This document shows positions 11,626-23,852 of a stretch of 64,000 nt of DNA, piece by piece. A program made the position numbers and the translations under genes. Under the pieces are notes generated by a model. The model saw only the letters and a list, made by a program, of their open reading frames with translations. It was not told the origin of the DNA and did not search any database. The stretch is from positions 2,645,486-2,709,485 of the forward strand of contig VXAZ01007995.1 of assembly GCA_013399875.1 (NCBI GenBank), in the 5' to 3' direction. How positions within the stretch are numbered: the stretch's first letter is position 1; the number at the start of each line of letters is the position of its first letter. The DNA comes from Gymnorhina tibicen (Eukaryota > Chordata > Aves > Passeriformes > Artamidae).

Positions 11626-14600
11626 TGTGTGTGGAGATTATCTGGAGATTCACCTGGTGCTGATCCAATGAACCAACGCAGCCTAACAAAGCCGAAGGGA
11701 AGGGTGCAGACTTCTCTTTGTAATACATCACATGGCGTGAAAAAGGATTTCTTTACCTCCTTTCCTCCATTATTCTCCGTATCTCACCTTGTGGAAATGG
11801 GTCTGTTAGGAAGAGACTTAGACTCACATGGTAGGAAAAACGAGCAGAGCAGGGAGACCTGAGGGTAAAGAAAGGCAGAGCTCCTGGAGGTTTCTATAAC
11901 TTGGAGATTCCAGAAAGAAGAGGCACAAGCTGAAAGAATAGGAAGAAGCCCTGAAAAATAAACCCAGCGTGGGCCTCGGTACTAAGTCCTTTCTCAGGAT
12001 GTTGTCACTAAAGCAACCGCATAAGAAATTCTTAAAAGCAGTGATGAGTTCAGTCCCAGAGGCAAAGGGGTTCTGTCCAGAGGACTGCCCAGCAAGCTGG
12101 ATGCTGGTCTGAACATGTTTGGTTTTACTGAGTTGAGCTGGTAACCTCTTGAGATCTGGCTGCCTCCCAAGTAGGGAGGGATGAATACTGCAAAATGTTT
12201 CAGTTTCCAGTGCAATTTTGAAACTCATTTGCTTTGACTGAATTTGCACTGTGTTTATGTAAATTTATAAACACTGTAATAAATTTATCTACTTACAGAA
12301 AACAGAAATTTTAGAAAAAGGCTGGAAAACATTGGTGAAACACAAATTCTAATTCAACAAGAATATTCACAGAACCTGATTTAAATGAACATTCAGTCAC
12401 GAAGCAGAAACACAGTATGTGGTCTGTATATCTAGCAAACTATATCAAGCATAATCCGAAATTCAAACAATGCTTATCAGCTTAAATGCTTTAAATTACA
12501 TACATGTCATTTTTTGTGGCTGCAGTGACTGAGTGACCAAAACCCAGGTTTTCACAGTAGGAATGAAGACCACAATCAGGTAATAATAGCAGGTTGCTGT
12601 TTTGCTTGTAGCTCACCTATTCTGACTATGCTTTTTTTTAACCTGGGAGAGTCTGTGCCAGCACCTCATTCTCATGGGGCTCCGTGACCTGCCTCATTCA
12701 TAAGGGCATTCATGGGCATGGTCATTAAGCCTCATGGAATGGGATATCCTCCAGTTCCCTTGCACCAACGCTCACTAATTCTGAAGCAGCTTTTGTCTTC
12801 CCTTGCAACTCTTGGAGTCTGTAATGCCTCCTGATTTTCTGTCTTCTGTGTCCCCTTTCTAAGATCATCCTTAAACAGTCCTCTGGTATAATTTAGGGTT
12901 TTTTTTTCCCCCTTGTTAATTTTGTGCTGAACACATTAGTTTATTTACAGCACAAAATAAATCTCATCTGTACAGGGCAGATTTGGAGGCACTTTCTAAA
13001 TCAGGGGAACACTTACAGCCACGTGAGCAACTGCATTGAAGCCAATGGCAACACTTGCAGTCTTGAGTAAAAGAGCTGGTCTCAAATATTGGAAGGTTAT
13101 GTATTATATTAGAACACACTTGTTTCCCACCATAGAGCTGCTGTTTCCAGAGCATATCTATATTTCTACTTTGCCTACCCAGTGTCTGAAGCAGCAGGCA
13201 AGCAGTTAAGCAGTGGAACCAGCAGCAAAGTCTTCCAGAAATTAGCCCGTTTAAGACTGGGAGGAGGAATTAAAAAGCAGTGCAAGATGCAATTTTTAAG
13301 TTATCCTGTTCAAGCTCTCGCATTGGAGGCATTAGCCACGAGGGAGATCACGTCAGCTGGGAGCAAGATAATAAAATGAATGCAGGGTCTGTAACGGGCA
13401 CGTGGGAGACTCTTGCTGTACGTTTTGGTCGTGTCCTGATATACGGGAGCTTTGGGAGACAGTTCTACATGTAATAGAGTCAATAATCAAATCTGAAGTA
13501 CCAAGGAACACAACTTGATGTTTCCTTCGAGAGGCCACAAGTTTGCAGCGGATGAATAAAGAGAGAATGTGGTGGATACAAATTTGTCTTTAGGCAAAAA
13601 GCAAAGAAAAAAGACTTGAAAACTGGAACGGGGGAGAAAACATTACGCTGTTTCCAGACTGGAAAGAAATAGTAATGCCCACATCAGAAACTTAATTAAT
13701 TGTTGTTACATTGATAAATATGTGATATACCACATCAAAGACTAGCTAAATGATATTTGGAAATTAATTTGGATTCCTATTAAACAGACTTCAGAGGAGC
13801 TTCCCAAATGAATAACTTGTTTGCTAAGCATTGCTTCTTTCTGTTTATAAAGTCTTTTCAAGTAAAGACAACTATTTTCAACTGTTGTTGTTGCTTTAAA
13901 TGAACTACGAGATTCATCACTTACCAGACATTGCCGGCACATCCAAATACTGCAAATTGCAATGCCTTATTTAGGATCTTATAAAAATTAGGTATTGCTT
14001 ACTTCTTTTCCCTATGGGGATGACTTAGATAAAGTTATCTAAAAAGTCCCAAACCCCAAATTTAATATTGACAGTCCATGTTTGAACTTAAAATTTGCTT
14101 TTGCTGCTCTCTAGCTTGGCCACTTCAATGTTCTTTGGAGATGAACATAATGGAATCAAAGTATGCTCATTTCCTCTAGTGTTAAGTATTAGTAAAAGAA
14201 AATGTAAAAGTGACACATTAACTATGTAAAGAGATACAAGTTCAGATTCTGAGCTCTTAAGAAACTTTTGTACAGTATGAATGTTGTTTTCTTGGGAACT
14301 GTGCCAAAATACGGTAACACTCATGACAGTTTCTGCTTTTATTAAATTAAAAACTCATTCTTCTCATTCTGCTCTTCTGCCAGTTTTATCCCGGTGTAAT
14401 TCCACCTACGTCTCTGGAAGAACTTCTGGTTTTTATTAATGTCTGTGAGTTCAAAAGAAGATAGGATTTAGTAGAGCCTTTAGTAGAGTGCAGAGAGTTT
14501 ACATGAAGGCAGAAAGAAGAGAGAGAAATCTGAGACAATATCCCGTAGAGTGGGATGGCAGCAACTTTCAGAGCTGTCTGGGGAATTGTAGCTGTTGCAG

Positions 14601-15160
14601 TGTCCAGAAAAAAACCCATCTGGTTTCTATACAAGCACAGAAGTGGCCACCACAACAAGGAGATGGCTTCTCCACCCCAGCAAGCCACCCAAGTCAGCAG
14701 TGATGGAGCTGAAGAGCTGCAGTTGGGTGTTTGAGCTCCCAGAGAGCTGATGGTTGGGTTGTGCAAGCCCAAGGAGCAAAGCAGCTTCTGCTTTCTTAGA
14801 TACCCATAAGAATTTTTACAAAAGAATGTCCCATTAACTTAGTATCCTTTGGTTCATAGGAAAATATTTATTCATCAAGTTTGGAAATGAATTTCATCCT
14901 CTTGTTTCATCCCCTCGCTTTTTTTAGTATTCCACCTCTCTTGGTTTTATTTTCCTTTCTCTTTGCCAATTAAACCTATGTTTTGGTTCTTCAGATTCTT
15001 AGAATTTTTTGTCAAAGGATAGCACTGCTGGAGTGAATCTCTATTGTTTGCATAGGTGTATTTAAAAGATTAAGGCTGAACAGACATTCTTGTAATAGAC
15101 ATGGGATCAATGAAAGCTCTTCTTTTCTCAAGAAGCTTTAAGGCTTAGCAGCAAGGTTGA

Positions 15161-15180
15161 TTTTTTTGTTTGTTTGTTTT
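15161..15180 (+). repeat. T-rich (TTTG)n microsatellite
   Basis: A run of seven T then repeated GTTT units, about 20 bp. Confidence 0.8.
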
Positions 15181-16194
15181 AACTATAGAGGAAGTTGCAT
15201 CTCTACCTGGGCTTTTATTATTTGTGTGGTCTTCCACTGAATTCCTGAGCAAGAATTTATCCAACTCATCCCAAGCTCAGTTTGAGATGACAGAGTTCTC
15301 TTCCTGCATGTATCAGTAGCCACAGATTGTCTAGATGATTTCTGCAGTAGGCAAGGGACCTGATTTCCGCCTCCTCCTACTTGTGCCACTTCCAGCTTTT
15401 TAATTTCTGTTTCAAATTTCAAATTTTCAATTTTAGCGTTTACTCTGTCAACAGCCCCCTGAGCTTCACTGGGGCCGCACAAAGAATTTGGATACTACTC
15501 CGTGGGGCTGTGAGCAGCAGAATCCAGCTCAGGACAGTGTCCTCAGAGGGATCTGAGTCAGGGCAGGAAGGAGAAACCAAGGAGGCATCCATGCTCCAAC
15601 GCCTGCAGGATTTGATGGCCAATATGCATTTTAACTTGGTGATTTGGTTGGCTAACTTTTGTGTAGGCAGTTGCAGGAGGGGAAGAGACCGAGGCCCCGG
15701 GTTAGTGGCACGATGACATTCATGCTTTAAATCCCTTAAGCACAGACTTAATGGCCATTGATTACAATGCTCTGAACAGCCTTGCTGAGTCAAAGCCTGA
15801 CTGAGGACAAGCTGAAGGTCCAGGTTGGTGGCGCAGTGTGTGAATCACCCTCATAGCTGCAGACCCTCAGCCACAGCTTCAAAGAGAAGGGAACCTCCAA
15901 GGTCAGGCAAGGCAGTTCCAGGGCCAGCCTGCCAAGCTGGGAAAAGGCAAAGGATGCAGTGAGCACAGGTTGTGGAGGGAAAGAAGGCTGAATGACCAAA
16001 GCTGTTTCAGTTGATATTCTGCTGGTCACATTATTCTGAAAGGGGCCATTGCTGCAGTCTTTCCTCAGGGGAGCCTTTGCTTTGTTTCGCCCATGAGAAT
16101 AACATTTAACTACTTCAGCTGCAGAATATATTCCTAATTCTGCAGCTGATCCAAGGAGAAGCTGCAGCCCGTGTTAAGTCCTTTGTGTCTGTTT

Positions 16195-16215
16195 TTTGTG
16201 TGTGTCTGTGTGCAG
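16195..16215 (+). promoter_or_regulatory. Splice acceptor of the AGBL4 exon
   Basis: A T-run followed by alternating TG/TCTG leads directly into the gcag acceptor at 16212-16215. The tract is rich in TG rather than a pure pyrimidine tract. A UG-rich tract next to a 3' splice site can be bound by CELF or TDP-43-type proteins; whether that happens here is inference. Confidence 0.75.
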
Positions 16216-16327
16216 GTGCTCCCTGATGGGGTTTGATCTGAACCGGCACTGGGCAAATCCCTCTCCGTGGGCTCATCCCACCCTGCACGGAGTGAAGGAG
16301 CTCATCATCGACATGTACAACAACCCG
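16216..16327 (+). CDS. AGBL4: Internal coding exon of cytosolic carboxypeptidase 6 (partial CDS)
   Basis: Seen: an intron-type acceptor (T/G-rich tract ending in cag at 16213-16215), a 112-nt open segment, and a consensus donor gtgagt at 16328-16333. The first base completes a split codon; 37 codons follow, and the exon ends on a codon boundary after AACCCG. The translation contains CSLMGFDLNRHW, then PSPW.HPTLHGVK and ends MYNNP. Known: the DLNRxW block is part of the M14-type carboxypeptidase active site of the CCP family. Its Asn-Arg pair contacts the substrate C-terminal carboxylate. The CSLMGFDLNRHW wording and the HPTLHGVK continuation fit AGBL4/CCP6 rather than AGTPBP1, AGBL2/3 or AGBL5. 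CCP6 is a cytosolic zinc enzyme that removes glutamates from polyglutamylated tubulin and other substrates. Inferred: it is functional, since the frame is open, the key residues are intact and both splice sites are good. The zinc-ligand exons (HPGE upstream, the HAHS-type block downstream) were not found in this window. CpG and GC content are clearly higher than in the flanks. Confidence 0.93.
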
Positions 16328-16333
16328 GTGAGT
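16328..16333 (+). promoter_or_regulatory. Splice donor of the AGBL4 exon
   Basis: gtgagt directly follows the last codon (CCG) and matches the U1 donor consensus. It fixes the exon end and leaves the next exon in phase 0. Confidence 0.85.
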
Positions 16334-17102
16334 GGGGACACGTGCTGCTGAGCCACCCCTTGTGCTGAGGGACCCGCCCTCTCTCGCTGCAGGGTGCTGT
16401 AAGATGCCAGCAACTCTTAACCCAGTGGCAAACCGAAATAAGGGAGAAGTCAGCAAACATCCTCCCTGCACCACTGCAGGCGATCAGGGAACAGTTGTGC
16501 CTTTTGCCACAGGAAGCATCAGAAGTGGAGACAGCAAGTGAAATGAAGTTCAGCTCAGATTAACTATGAAATAATTCTGAAAGTAGGGCCTAAATTCAAT
16601 CGAGCTGCTCTCATGCTCTGAGCTGGATTCAAAACAGCAGGCCCCCCAAATTGAGTTAGGGAATGGCAGTGATGCTTAATCCGGGGGTCTGGCAGTGGTG
16701 GCTGTGTGGTGTGCAGTGCAGGAGGGGGAGAATATTTGCAAATATTATATAAACACACACTCATGCTCGCTCAGAGAAGCAGAGGTGTTCTTGAAGGTGA
16801 AATCTTAGCTAATCAGAGGAGATGGATTGAGGAGAATATGGAGAAGAGGAGTGGGAGGGAGGCAGACAGCTATTGAATGTTTGACATCAAAGCGCAGAAG
16901 GATTATTGAACATGGCACCTAAGAAAAACTGCTGAAAAAAAAAGTGGAGATGGGTAGGAAAAAATCACTACCGAAAAATAAGAGGAGATTTTATAGATTA
17001 TTATTTTTTTCATTATGGGATTCCTGGTATTTGTCCTGTCTTTTTGCTTCTCATAATGGAGAGGGAATTCGAGTCTTTAATTCCCTGAAGTTTTGCTAAT
17101 TT

Positions 17103-17145
17103 TTCCTTTTGTTTTTTTTTTTCTTTCTTTCCTTTTTGTTTCTGT
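17103..17145 (+). repeat. Pyrimidine-rich (CTTT)n-like low-complexity tract
   Basis: Almost pure T/C with a long T run and ctttctttcc units. It resembles a polypyrimidine tract, but no plausible exon follows the next AG. Confidence 0.75.
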
Positions 17146-19199
17146 GAAAAAGGACCTAGCTTGCCTTGCTAACAAAGAAAGAGGATTCTTACCCCCGGCT
17201 GCATCACATATAGGATAAGACCTCCTTTAATTTAACTCCTGGTTTTCCCAATGCATCTTAATTGGACTTTTTATCTTCCAGCTAGTAGTAATACCTGTAC
17301 AGGGGAGGTTTTAGGTACAAGGAAGATAGGTTAATAGATAAGATCCTTACATAAGGAGTGGAATCCAATTGCATGAAAAATATTTTCTTAGACTGCTAAT
17401 TGTTTGGCACAGAATTTGTCTTTCTATTCAGTTTCTGCAGCACCTTGTACTGTGCATTGTGCCTCTGACCAAGGCTCCTAAGCTCTTTTAAAGTGATGAT
17501 GATAATGATGGAAAGGCACAGAAAGAAGCTTTGGAGCCAGCCTGGTCTTTCCTGTGTTTTCTATCCCAAAGTTTTCCTTCTAGATGATGCAGAGAGCATG
17601 CAGACTGCTTTGAGAAGAGGTTTTTTTCCAGGAATGAAGAGGAATTCTTTAAACATGACAAGAAAGTTGGGTGTAGGGAAATGCTTGTAGCCAGTAAGGC
17701 AGCAAATTCTGGCACTATTAAAAGCCACTGTCAGAAAAATAAAGCTATTCTTGGAGGTAGGGGAAAGTTCTTTTCAGCTTCATCCCATCCTAAGGAAGCT
17801 TTGAAAATTCCGGTAGCTTCCAGCTGCCCTATGTGTGAAGAATGAATTAATTTGCTTTGGTGGCTAAAACGAAAAATCAAAAGAACTGTTTGGTGAGAGC
17901 TGGTCTGAAATGGAAATCTTTTTTTTCCTCCAGCTTTCTGTCTCCCACTCTCCCCAGTGATCAACCTGAGATGAACCAGTTCCAGTTCATTTCTTTCTGA
18001 GGGAAAGAAAAGGGAGCCTTTCAAACACAAGTGTAACATTTCATTTTCAAGGTTATTTAATTTAAAAAAAAATACTATTTAGAAATCTTTTTTTTGGGGG
18101 GGCGGCGGGAAATTAAAGTACCAACAAAGTTCAGGTTGCTCTTCAGAATTCAATTTCTCAGTGAATTAGCTACCCACCGAAAAAAAACCTTCTTGTCTGG
18201 TTTTATCATCCACTTGTCAACACCAGCCTTTCTGGCAGTTCCAGGGATGCTCAGCAGTGCAATGCAGTATATGGGATTACTCTTATTTTCAGGCAATACC
18301 AGATTCTTATTCCTTCTGATCCCAGTAATATTTGTATGAAAAGACCATATCCAAAGTGCGGGGGAAGACATGCCAGCTGCCTCAGAGAGAGGGCAAGGGA
18401 CTGTCCACGCACCCTCCTGCTTTAGTAGGGACTGCTTTTATTAAGTTATGACAGAGTGCCAGAATAAAAACTGCTTCAAATCCCTTCAGGCAGATAAAAA
18501 TTTTAGGTGCTTTTCAGGTGCAGTGTTACTTTCAGATGAGTAATACATGATAGATGGTTGGCTGCATGCACAGGTGACCTGCTGCAGGAGGGCTGGTGTC
18601 AAACTGTGTCACATCAGTCATTTTGCATTTGAACTTGTCTGTCCTGCCACCCCTCTCCTCACCTAAAGTCTTCCCACACTGGGGAATATGAAATGAAATA
18701 AAATGCAAACCCCAATTCTCTGAGAAATTACAGAATAAAAAAATAACCTTCATCCCTCCCATTGCAGACAAGATCTGCCATGAAGAGCTGTCCACAGAAG
18801 ACTGGATTGTTTAAAGCAGAGGAAGTTTGGCTTCATGTTGCCATTGCAGAACAGCTCAGTGCAGGACTTTTAGATGTATTCACTCCCTTAAATCACTTAA
18901 GGAAAATTAGCTGCCATAAGACCATAAAACCATGTTTTAAATATTGCTGCATAGGAGGATTTTTCTTCTGCTCTGCAGTATGGGAGATAAGCTCTTTCCT
19001 TTGAAAAAAAGTTCATTCTGGAGCAGGGAGGATGAGTGACACAGAAATAAGTGAAGTGGGTATGAGGCACACACACGATGCCGCAGCTACAGTGATTCCA
19101 GCACTGAGTGTTCCAAGGCTGAGTGTTTGCTGTAGTTACTGTTTAAAAATAATCCAAAGCACTTGTGGTTCACTGTTCTTCTGGGTTTTACAAAGTGTG

Positions 19200-19218
19200 T
19201 TTATTTTATTTTATTTTT
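19200..19218 (+). repeat. (TTTTA)n microsatellite
   Basis: Tandem ATTTT units, about 19 bp. Confidence 0.8.
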
Positions 19219-22200
19219 AAAGTGTTTCAAATTCCATAAGGACCATATCACCCTTAGGAAGGAATGGATGGGTCAAGAAATGAGAGAACGATAGGAAGCT
19301 TTTGATCTCCCTGTCATGGATTTTGACACAGTAACTCTGATGATCAATATCATTATGTTGACCTGCATGGAGTGAGGGGACATTCTCAGCTGTTTCTAGT
19401 GGTGTCAGTCTTGCAGATGAGACTGAAGTGATAGACTCTTCTAGATCATGTGCTGTTGGCTGGGGATATTCCTGTTCCTGAGCTCCTTTCCCTGCCCATA
19501 TGCGAGCAAGCAACATCTTCCCACCACTCCACCAGACGATACCTGTTCAAACAGTTGATGGTTTTCCTGTCTGTGCCGGAGCAGGCAGCAGAATTATCTC
19601 AGAACATGAATGTATGGTTTAAACCAGCTCAGCTGAGTTTTGTTTGGAGCATGTTAAATTATGCTCATATGAGCCATTCCAACAGCTGAGCTCTGGGGCC
19701 AAACCTTTCTGCTTGTGCATGATAACAAGCACAAACATGCCTTGAGGGAGCATTGAAGAAGTTTGGATTATTTTTGGGGGGTGACTCCCATGAGAGACAA
19801 ATGTGTCATCCTGGTGTGGATAGGAAACAGTTATGATCACAAGTACCTACTCATTTGTGATAGATGGTTTAAGATACCTGGAATCAGATTTGTTCCATGT
19901 CGTTCAGCAAAGATTGATACCTTCACTGTCTTGTTTCTACCCCTTCCCTCTGCAAGGAAGATGGGGATAGACTATTTCTGTCATTTGGTTCTCTTAGGAC
20001 CTAGGAAAAAAGGGATAGGCTGTGATTGACCACTTGGAATGAATCTGTTTCAAGTAATTTGCCCCTCCCAAGTGAAAATGCAGACGCTCTCGTTACATCA
20101 CTAGAGTTTGTTTTCTGTCTTCCATGTTTCTTCTATTTTGCCTGTTTTCCACCTCCTGTTGAACTGAAGCTGGAGTCCTACAAGCAAATGATTCCTTTGC
20201 TAGATGCTGTTCACCTTGTGCCCTGAGTGAGCCTGAAACCTGTCCAAAAAAGAAAAGAAACCACAAAAACCCCACTTAACTGGGATGTGCTCCTTAGTTA
20301 GCATCTCCCTTGTCATGCACATAGACACTAAAATTTAAATTATTTTTGCATAAGTGACTTTTCTGTATCCATTCCTGACTTTGGAGTGCTCAGTGTTGCT
20401 GCCCTTGAATACTTTTAATACTGTTCTGGGTGAAAGTTTTCAGTGATTCAATGCAAAATGAAAGCCCCAGCATGCTAAACTCTGAGTCATCTGCTGGGCT
20501 GGAACCTTTAGATCCACCACACAGACATCTGCCACAAGGGCTGATGAATTAGCTGATAGAGGATGGCAATCTGCTATTGCTGTGGACAGGAATGAGGGAG
20601 GGAAGGAGCCTGTGCACTTCGGGGGAATCTGCTGACAACAGAATTAGTAATAAGAAAGGATGAGTAAACATAATACTGTAGGCATGGGGAGGGGGTGGTA
20701 TTTAAGGGTGAATGACACCTTTAATGGTTTTGAGCAGGTTTTTTAAAATCCCATGTGCAGGCTCAGACTTGAACAAAATCATTATTTTCCAATCTTCCTG
20801 TCTCTGAGGAGGCCTAGCTTTTGATCCAGGTAGGCTTGAGTGGGCAAGCAGTAAGAGTACAGGGGAATTAGCCTGGAAAGTCAACGTCACTGGATTCTTC
20901 AGCAGATGACTGTGTTCCTCTTTTGAAAGAGAATATACTTACTTTCTTCCAAAGCTACTGAATGTACAGTCCTCTGGGTCCGTGTTTTCATCTCTCCCCA
21001 GGCCCTTCTTTAGAGGCTGATGGGTGTCCTCCTAGGGCTGGCTCCCCTCAGAACGTCCTGCACCTTCACTCTGCGGGAAGACAGCAGAGAGAGCTTGTTT
21101 TGGGGAAAAAGGCCTGATCTCTGAGTTCCTTGCTGCTGCTAAGCCCTGATAAAAGAAAACAGGGGGAGGCTGAAGGCTGAGTGGTGTGAGAAGCAGGCGA
21201 GCTCCCCCATGAAGGGAAAGACCCTGTCTCCCTGGCTGTGTGTAACTCGCTGGAGCTGACTGTCCTGTCCAGCCCGGGGGCTTCTCTAGGTTTCCCCACT
21301 GCCAAGGAGTACAGTCTCTTTCCCCTGCTGTGCTCACACACTTCCTTTCCATTTTCTGTCTCTCCCATTCTGGTTCTGTGTTTTCCTCGCTGTCAGGAGG
21401 TTGCAGGTGTTCTTACCAGTCCAGACCACCTCCCAGCTCTTTCAGAGATGCAATTTGGGTGTTGATGCTGGATGAAGGCCCTCTGTCACTGCCCCTCTTG
21501 GTGCTGCTCTGTTCCAGACACTGTTTAGGCCACCCACTGCCAATGATGCTGTTCAGCCTACATCTTTTCTAGGCCTCCAGTAGCACCATTTAGAGTGTAG
21601 TGTCAAGGAGAGGAGTTGTGATTGTTCAGGAGCCGTGGTCCAAGTGTGGTGTTTGTGAGAATGCTCCACATGCAGCACATCCAACCCCCCACTTTCTCCA
21701 TTATCCTCAGCTTTTGCAATGAAAGAAATCAGGATTTTTTTTTCTAGTATCCATTCCATATTTTGAGAGAGGCATTCTGGTTTTATGGAAAACCAGGTCA
21801 CAAAATACAGACTTAGAATCCTGTAACTGATATTTCGCAGGTTGCAGCTATCCCCAGTGGCAGGGTTGCTTTAGTGACCTCACACCCTCTCTGCATTGGG
21901 CAGTGCCACATTCTTCACCAGACGACTCCACATTTAGAAAAATGCAGCTGGTCTCCAAGATGCATGTGCTTTGCTGGAGAGTGGCATAAATTTTATTTTT
22001 GTCAGTCCTGCAAATTGTGTCAGTCTTAGTGGCTCTGCTTCCACTCATCCTGTGAAATGATGTTGTTAGTATTACCATCAGTGTGGTACTGGATAGTTGA
22101 CAAGTAAAGTATAACAACAGATTTTGCAAGGGTTTCACATCAAAATTGTACACTTAGGCTTCTTACGCTATAAGCCCTCAAGTAGCATTTTCTAATCTTA

Positions 22201-23743
22201 CATTTGAATGACTGCAAGCAATTGTTTTCTCTTCAAAAATTCTTCTTTTCCCTCATCATCTCCCCTGCTCCTGTTATAAACTGGAGCAACAAACTGGAAT
22301 ATATTTCACTGGAAAAACTATAAGCTCGTTCTCCTTCTAGCTGAAGCCAGTTTGGATGTTAATAAATGTTTGGAAAGGCTGTGGGTTGGGGTTTGGTGCT
22401 TCTCAGAACTTACTTGGAGCCAAACAGATCAGCTGGGGTCTGCATCATCTGGTGTGAGGCGTCATAGCAGATTAACCCAGGGTAATGAGATCTGTAGCAT
22501 CACACACTACCTGGCTCCATTTTGCTGTTAGCAGAACTCTTACACTTCCTTCCCCAGCTAAACAACACAATGGTAGTGAATAATCATTTCTAACTCAATA
22601 CTGAATTTTAACAACCCCCTGGGAAATGATTCTCAGAGTCCCTCAAACATCCTTGTCATTTGTCATTTGTACCTGATGGTTTTCACTCTGCCATCAAAAC
22701 AGCCATTGCCAGGCATCACCTTTTGCCAACAATTCCCAGGATAATATAGTATATGTTATTCTGAGTTCTTCTTAGGTAGAATGGCCAACCTGCTGCCTCT
22801 TATTTCTCTCCTCCTGAAATTAGAAGAGGGATCACCTGTGCTCATGCAGTATGTGTTCAGCTGTGATAGCCCTGTGTCCTCTTTCTGTGGTAATGTTTGT
22901 GTTTGTGCCACTCTGTTGGTATTTCAGAAGTGCCCTGTACTTCTTCTCTCTTGCAAGTCCCTGTTGACTGAAGTGAAACTTTTCAGTATTTTGAAAATAC
23001 CATTCTTACTTCAGTTCCCTATTGAACAGTAGTAAGGACAGCCTTTCTCTCAGTGCTGCAGTTTAGCAGTGTGATGTACCCACCATTTTCTGATTCCACA
23101 GCTTGTGCTTAGGATTTTGACTCTTATTTCACACCTTCCTGTTGGACCAGCATAATCAGAGTTACTGATGCTCTAGCTAACGTTATACTTCATACAGGCT
23201 GTTTAAAAGTATTCCCATTAAACTCTTCTCGTTGTTATCTGTACGGATAAATTCGGTGTCTGCTGACAGAAGCAAAGGTGGTGTGCACGATCGGTTTGTT
23301 AGCTGCGGCATTTTCTGATAAGCAATCGTGTGAGAGTAACAGTTCAGAGGAATTCCTCAGTTCCCTTCCATGCAATTTTAACAATTCTGCTTCCTGGAGT
23401 AAGCGTTCTCTCTTGATCTAGCAATATGTTCTATGTTTAAACCAGGTAAAGCAGCTTCTGATTTTAGCAACTTTTCTTCCCACAGTCCCTTAAGCACACA
23501 CAATATTCAGAGAAACTTGTAAGTAGCAGAGCTTGTTTTACACTAGAACAGATTATTTGCAGGAGATGCTGAATCTTTGCCACTGGAGGGTTTTACGATG
23601 GGTATTTATTGGAAAAAAGTTTAGATAGAGTTAATTCCCTCTTGAGGCAGTTGAATACACTCAATAAACTCTACAGATTTCCTTCTCATCTCTAATTAAT
23701 CTGTGATTTTTGTCCCTCCCCTTTGATTTGTTTTCAACTTGCA

Positions 23744-23852
23744 AATCTTCATATATAAAAACGTATATAGAAAAGTGGATATGTAATTTCTCTGGGTAAA
23801 TCTTCATAGGTATAAATGCACGCATAAAAGTGAATATATAATTTCTCTGGTA
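23744..23852 (+). repeat. Imperfect tandem duplication, unit about 55 bp, two copies
   Basis: Copy 1 (23744-23798) and copy 2 (23799-23852) both start aatcttcata and end taatttctctgg(g)ta. Counted by hand, about 43 of 54 aligned bases agree, with one single-base indel. The copies abut without a spacer. The differences concentrate in the middle (positions 11-27 of the unit), while both ends are nearly identical. No third copy lies on either side and the unit matches no family I know. Confidence 0.85.

Larger units (their letters stand above)
1..16215 (+). other. AGBL4: Upstream AGBL4 intron (3' part, at least 16.2 kb)
   Basis: No second exon was recognised between the window start and the exon acceptor. 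In particular I saw no segment for the preceding CCP6 block (the part with NPDGVYLGNY) followed by a donor. The stretch is AT-rich unique sequence with scattered simple repeats, one CR1 3' end, two MIR-like remnants and two GC-richer blocks, listed separately. The open frames in it are short, overlap on both strands and resemble no family I know. Confidence 0.75.

Noticed and set aside
16115..16474. 119-codon minus-strand frame across the AGBL4 exon
   Set aside because: It is the antisense shadow of the real exon, whose own strand carries the carboxypeptidase motif and splice sites.
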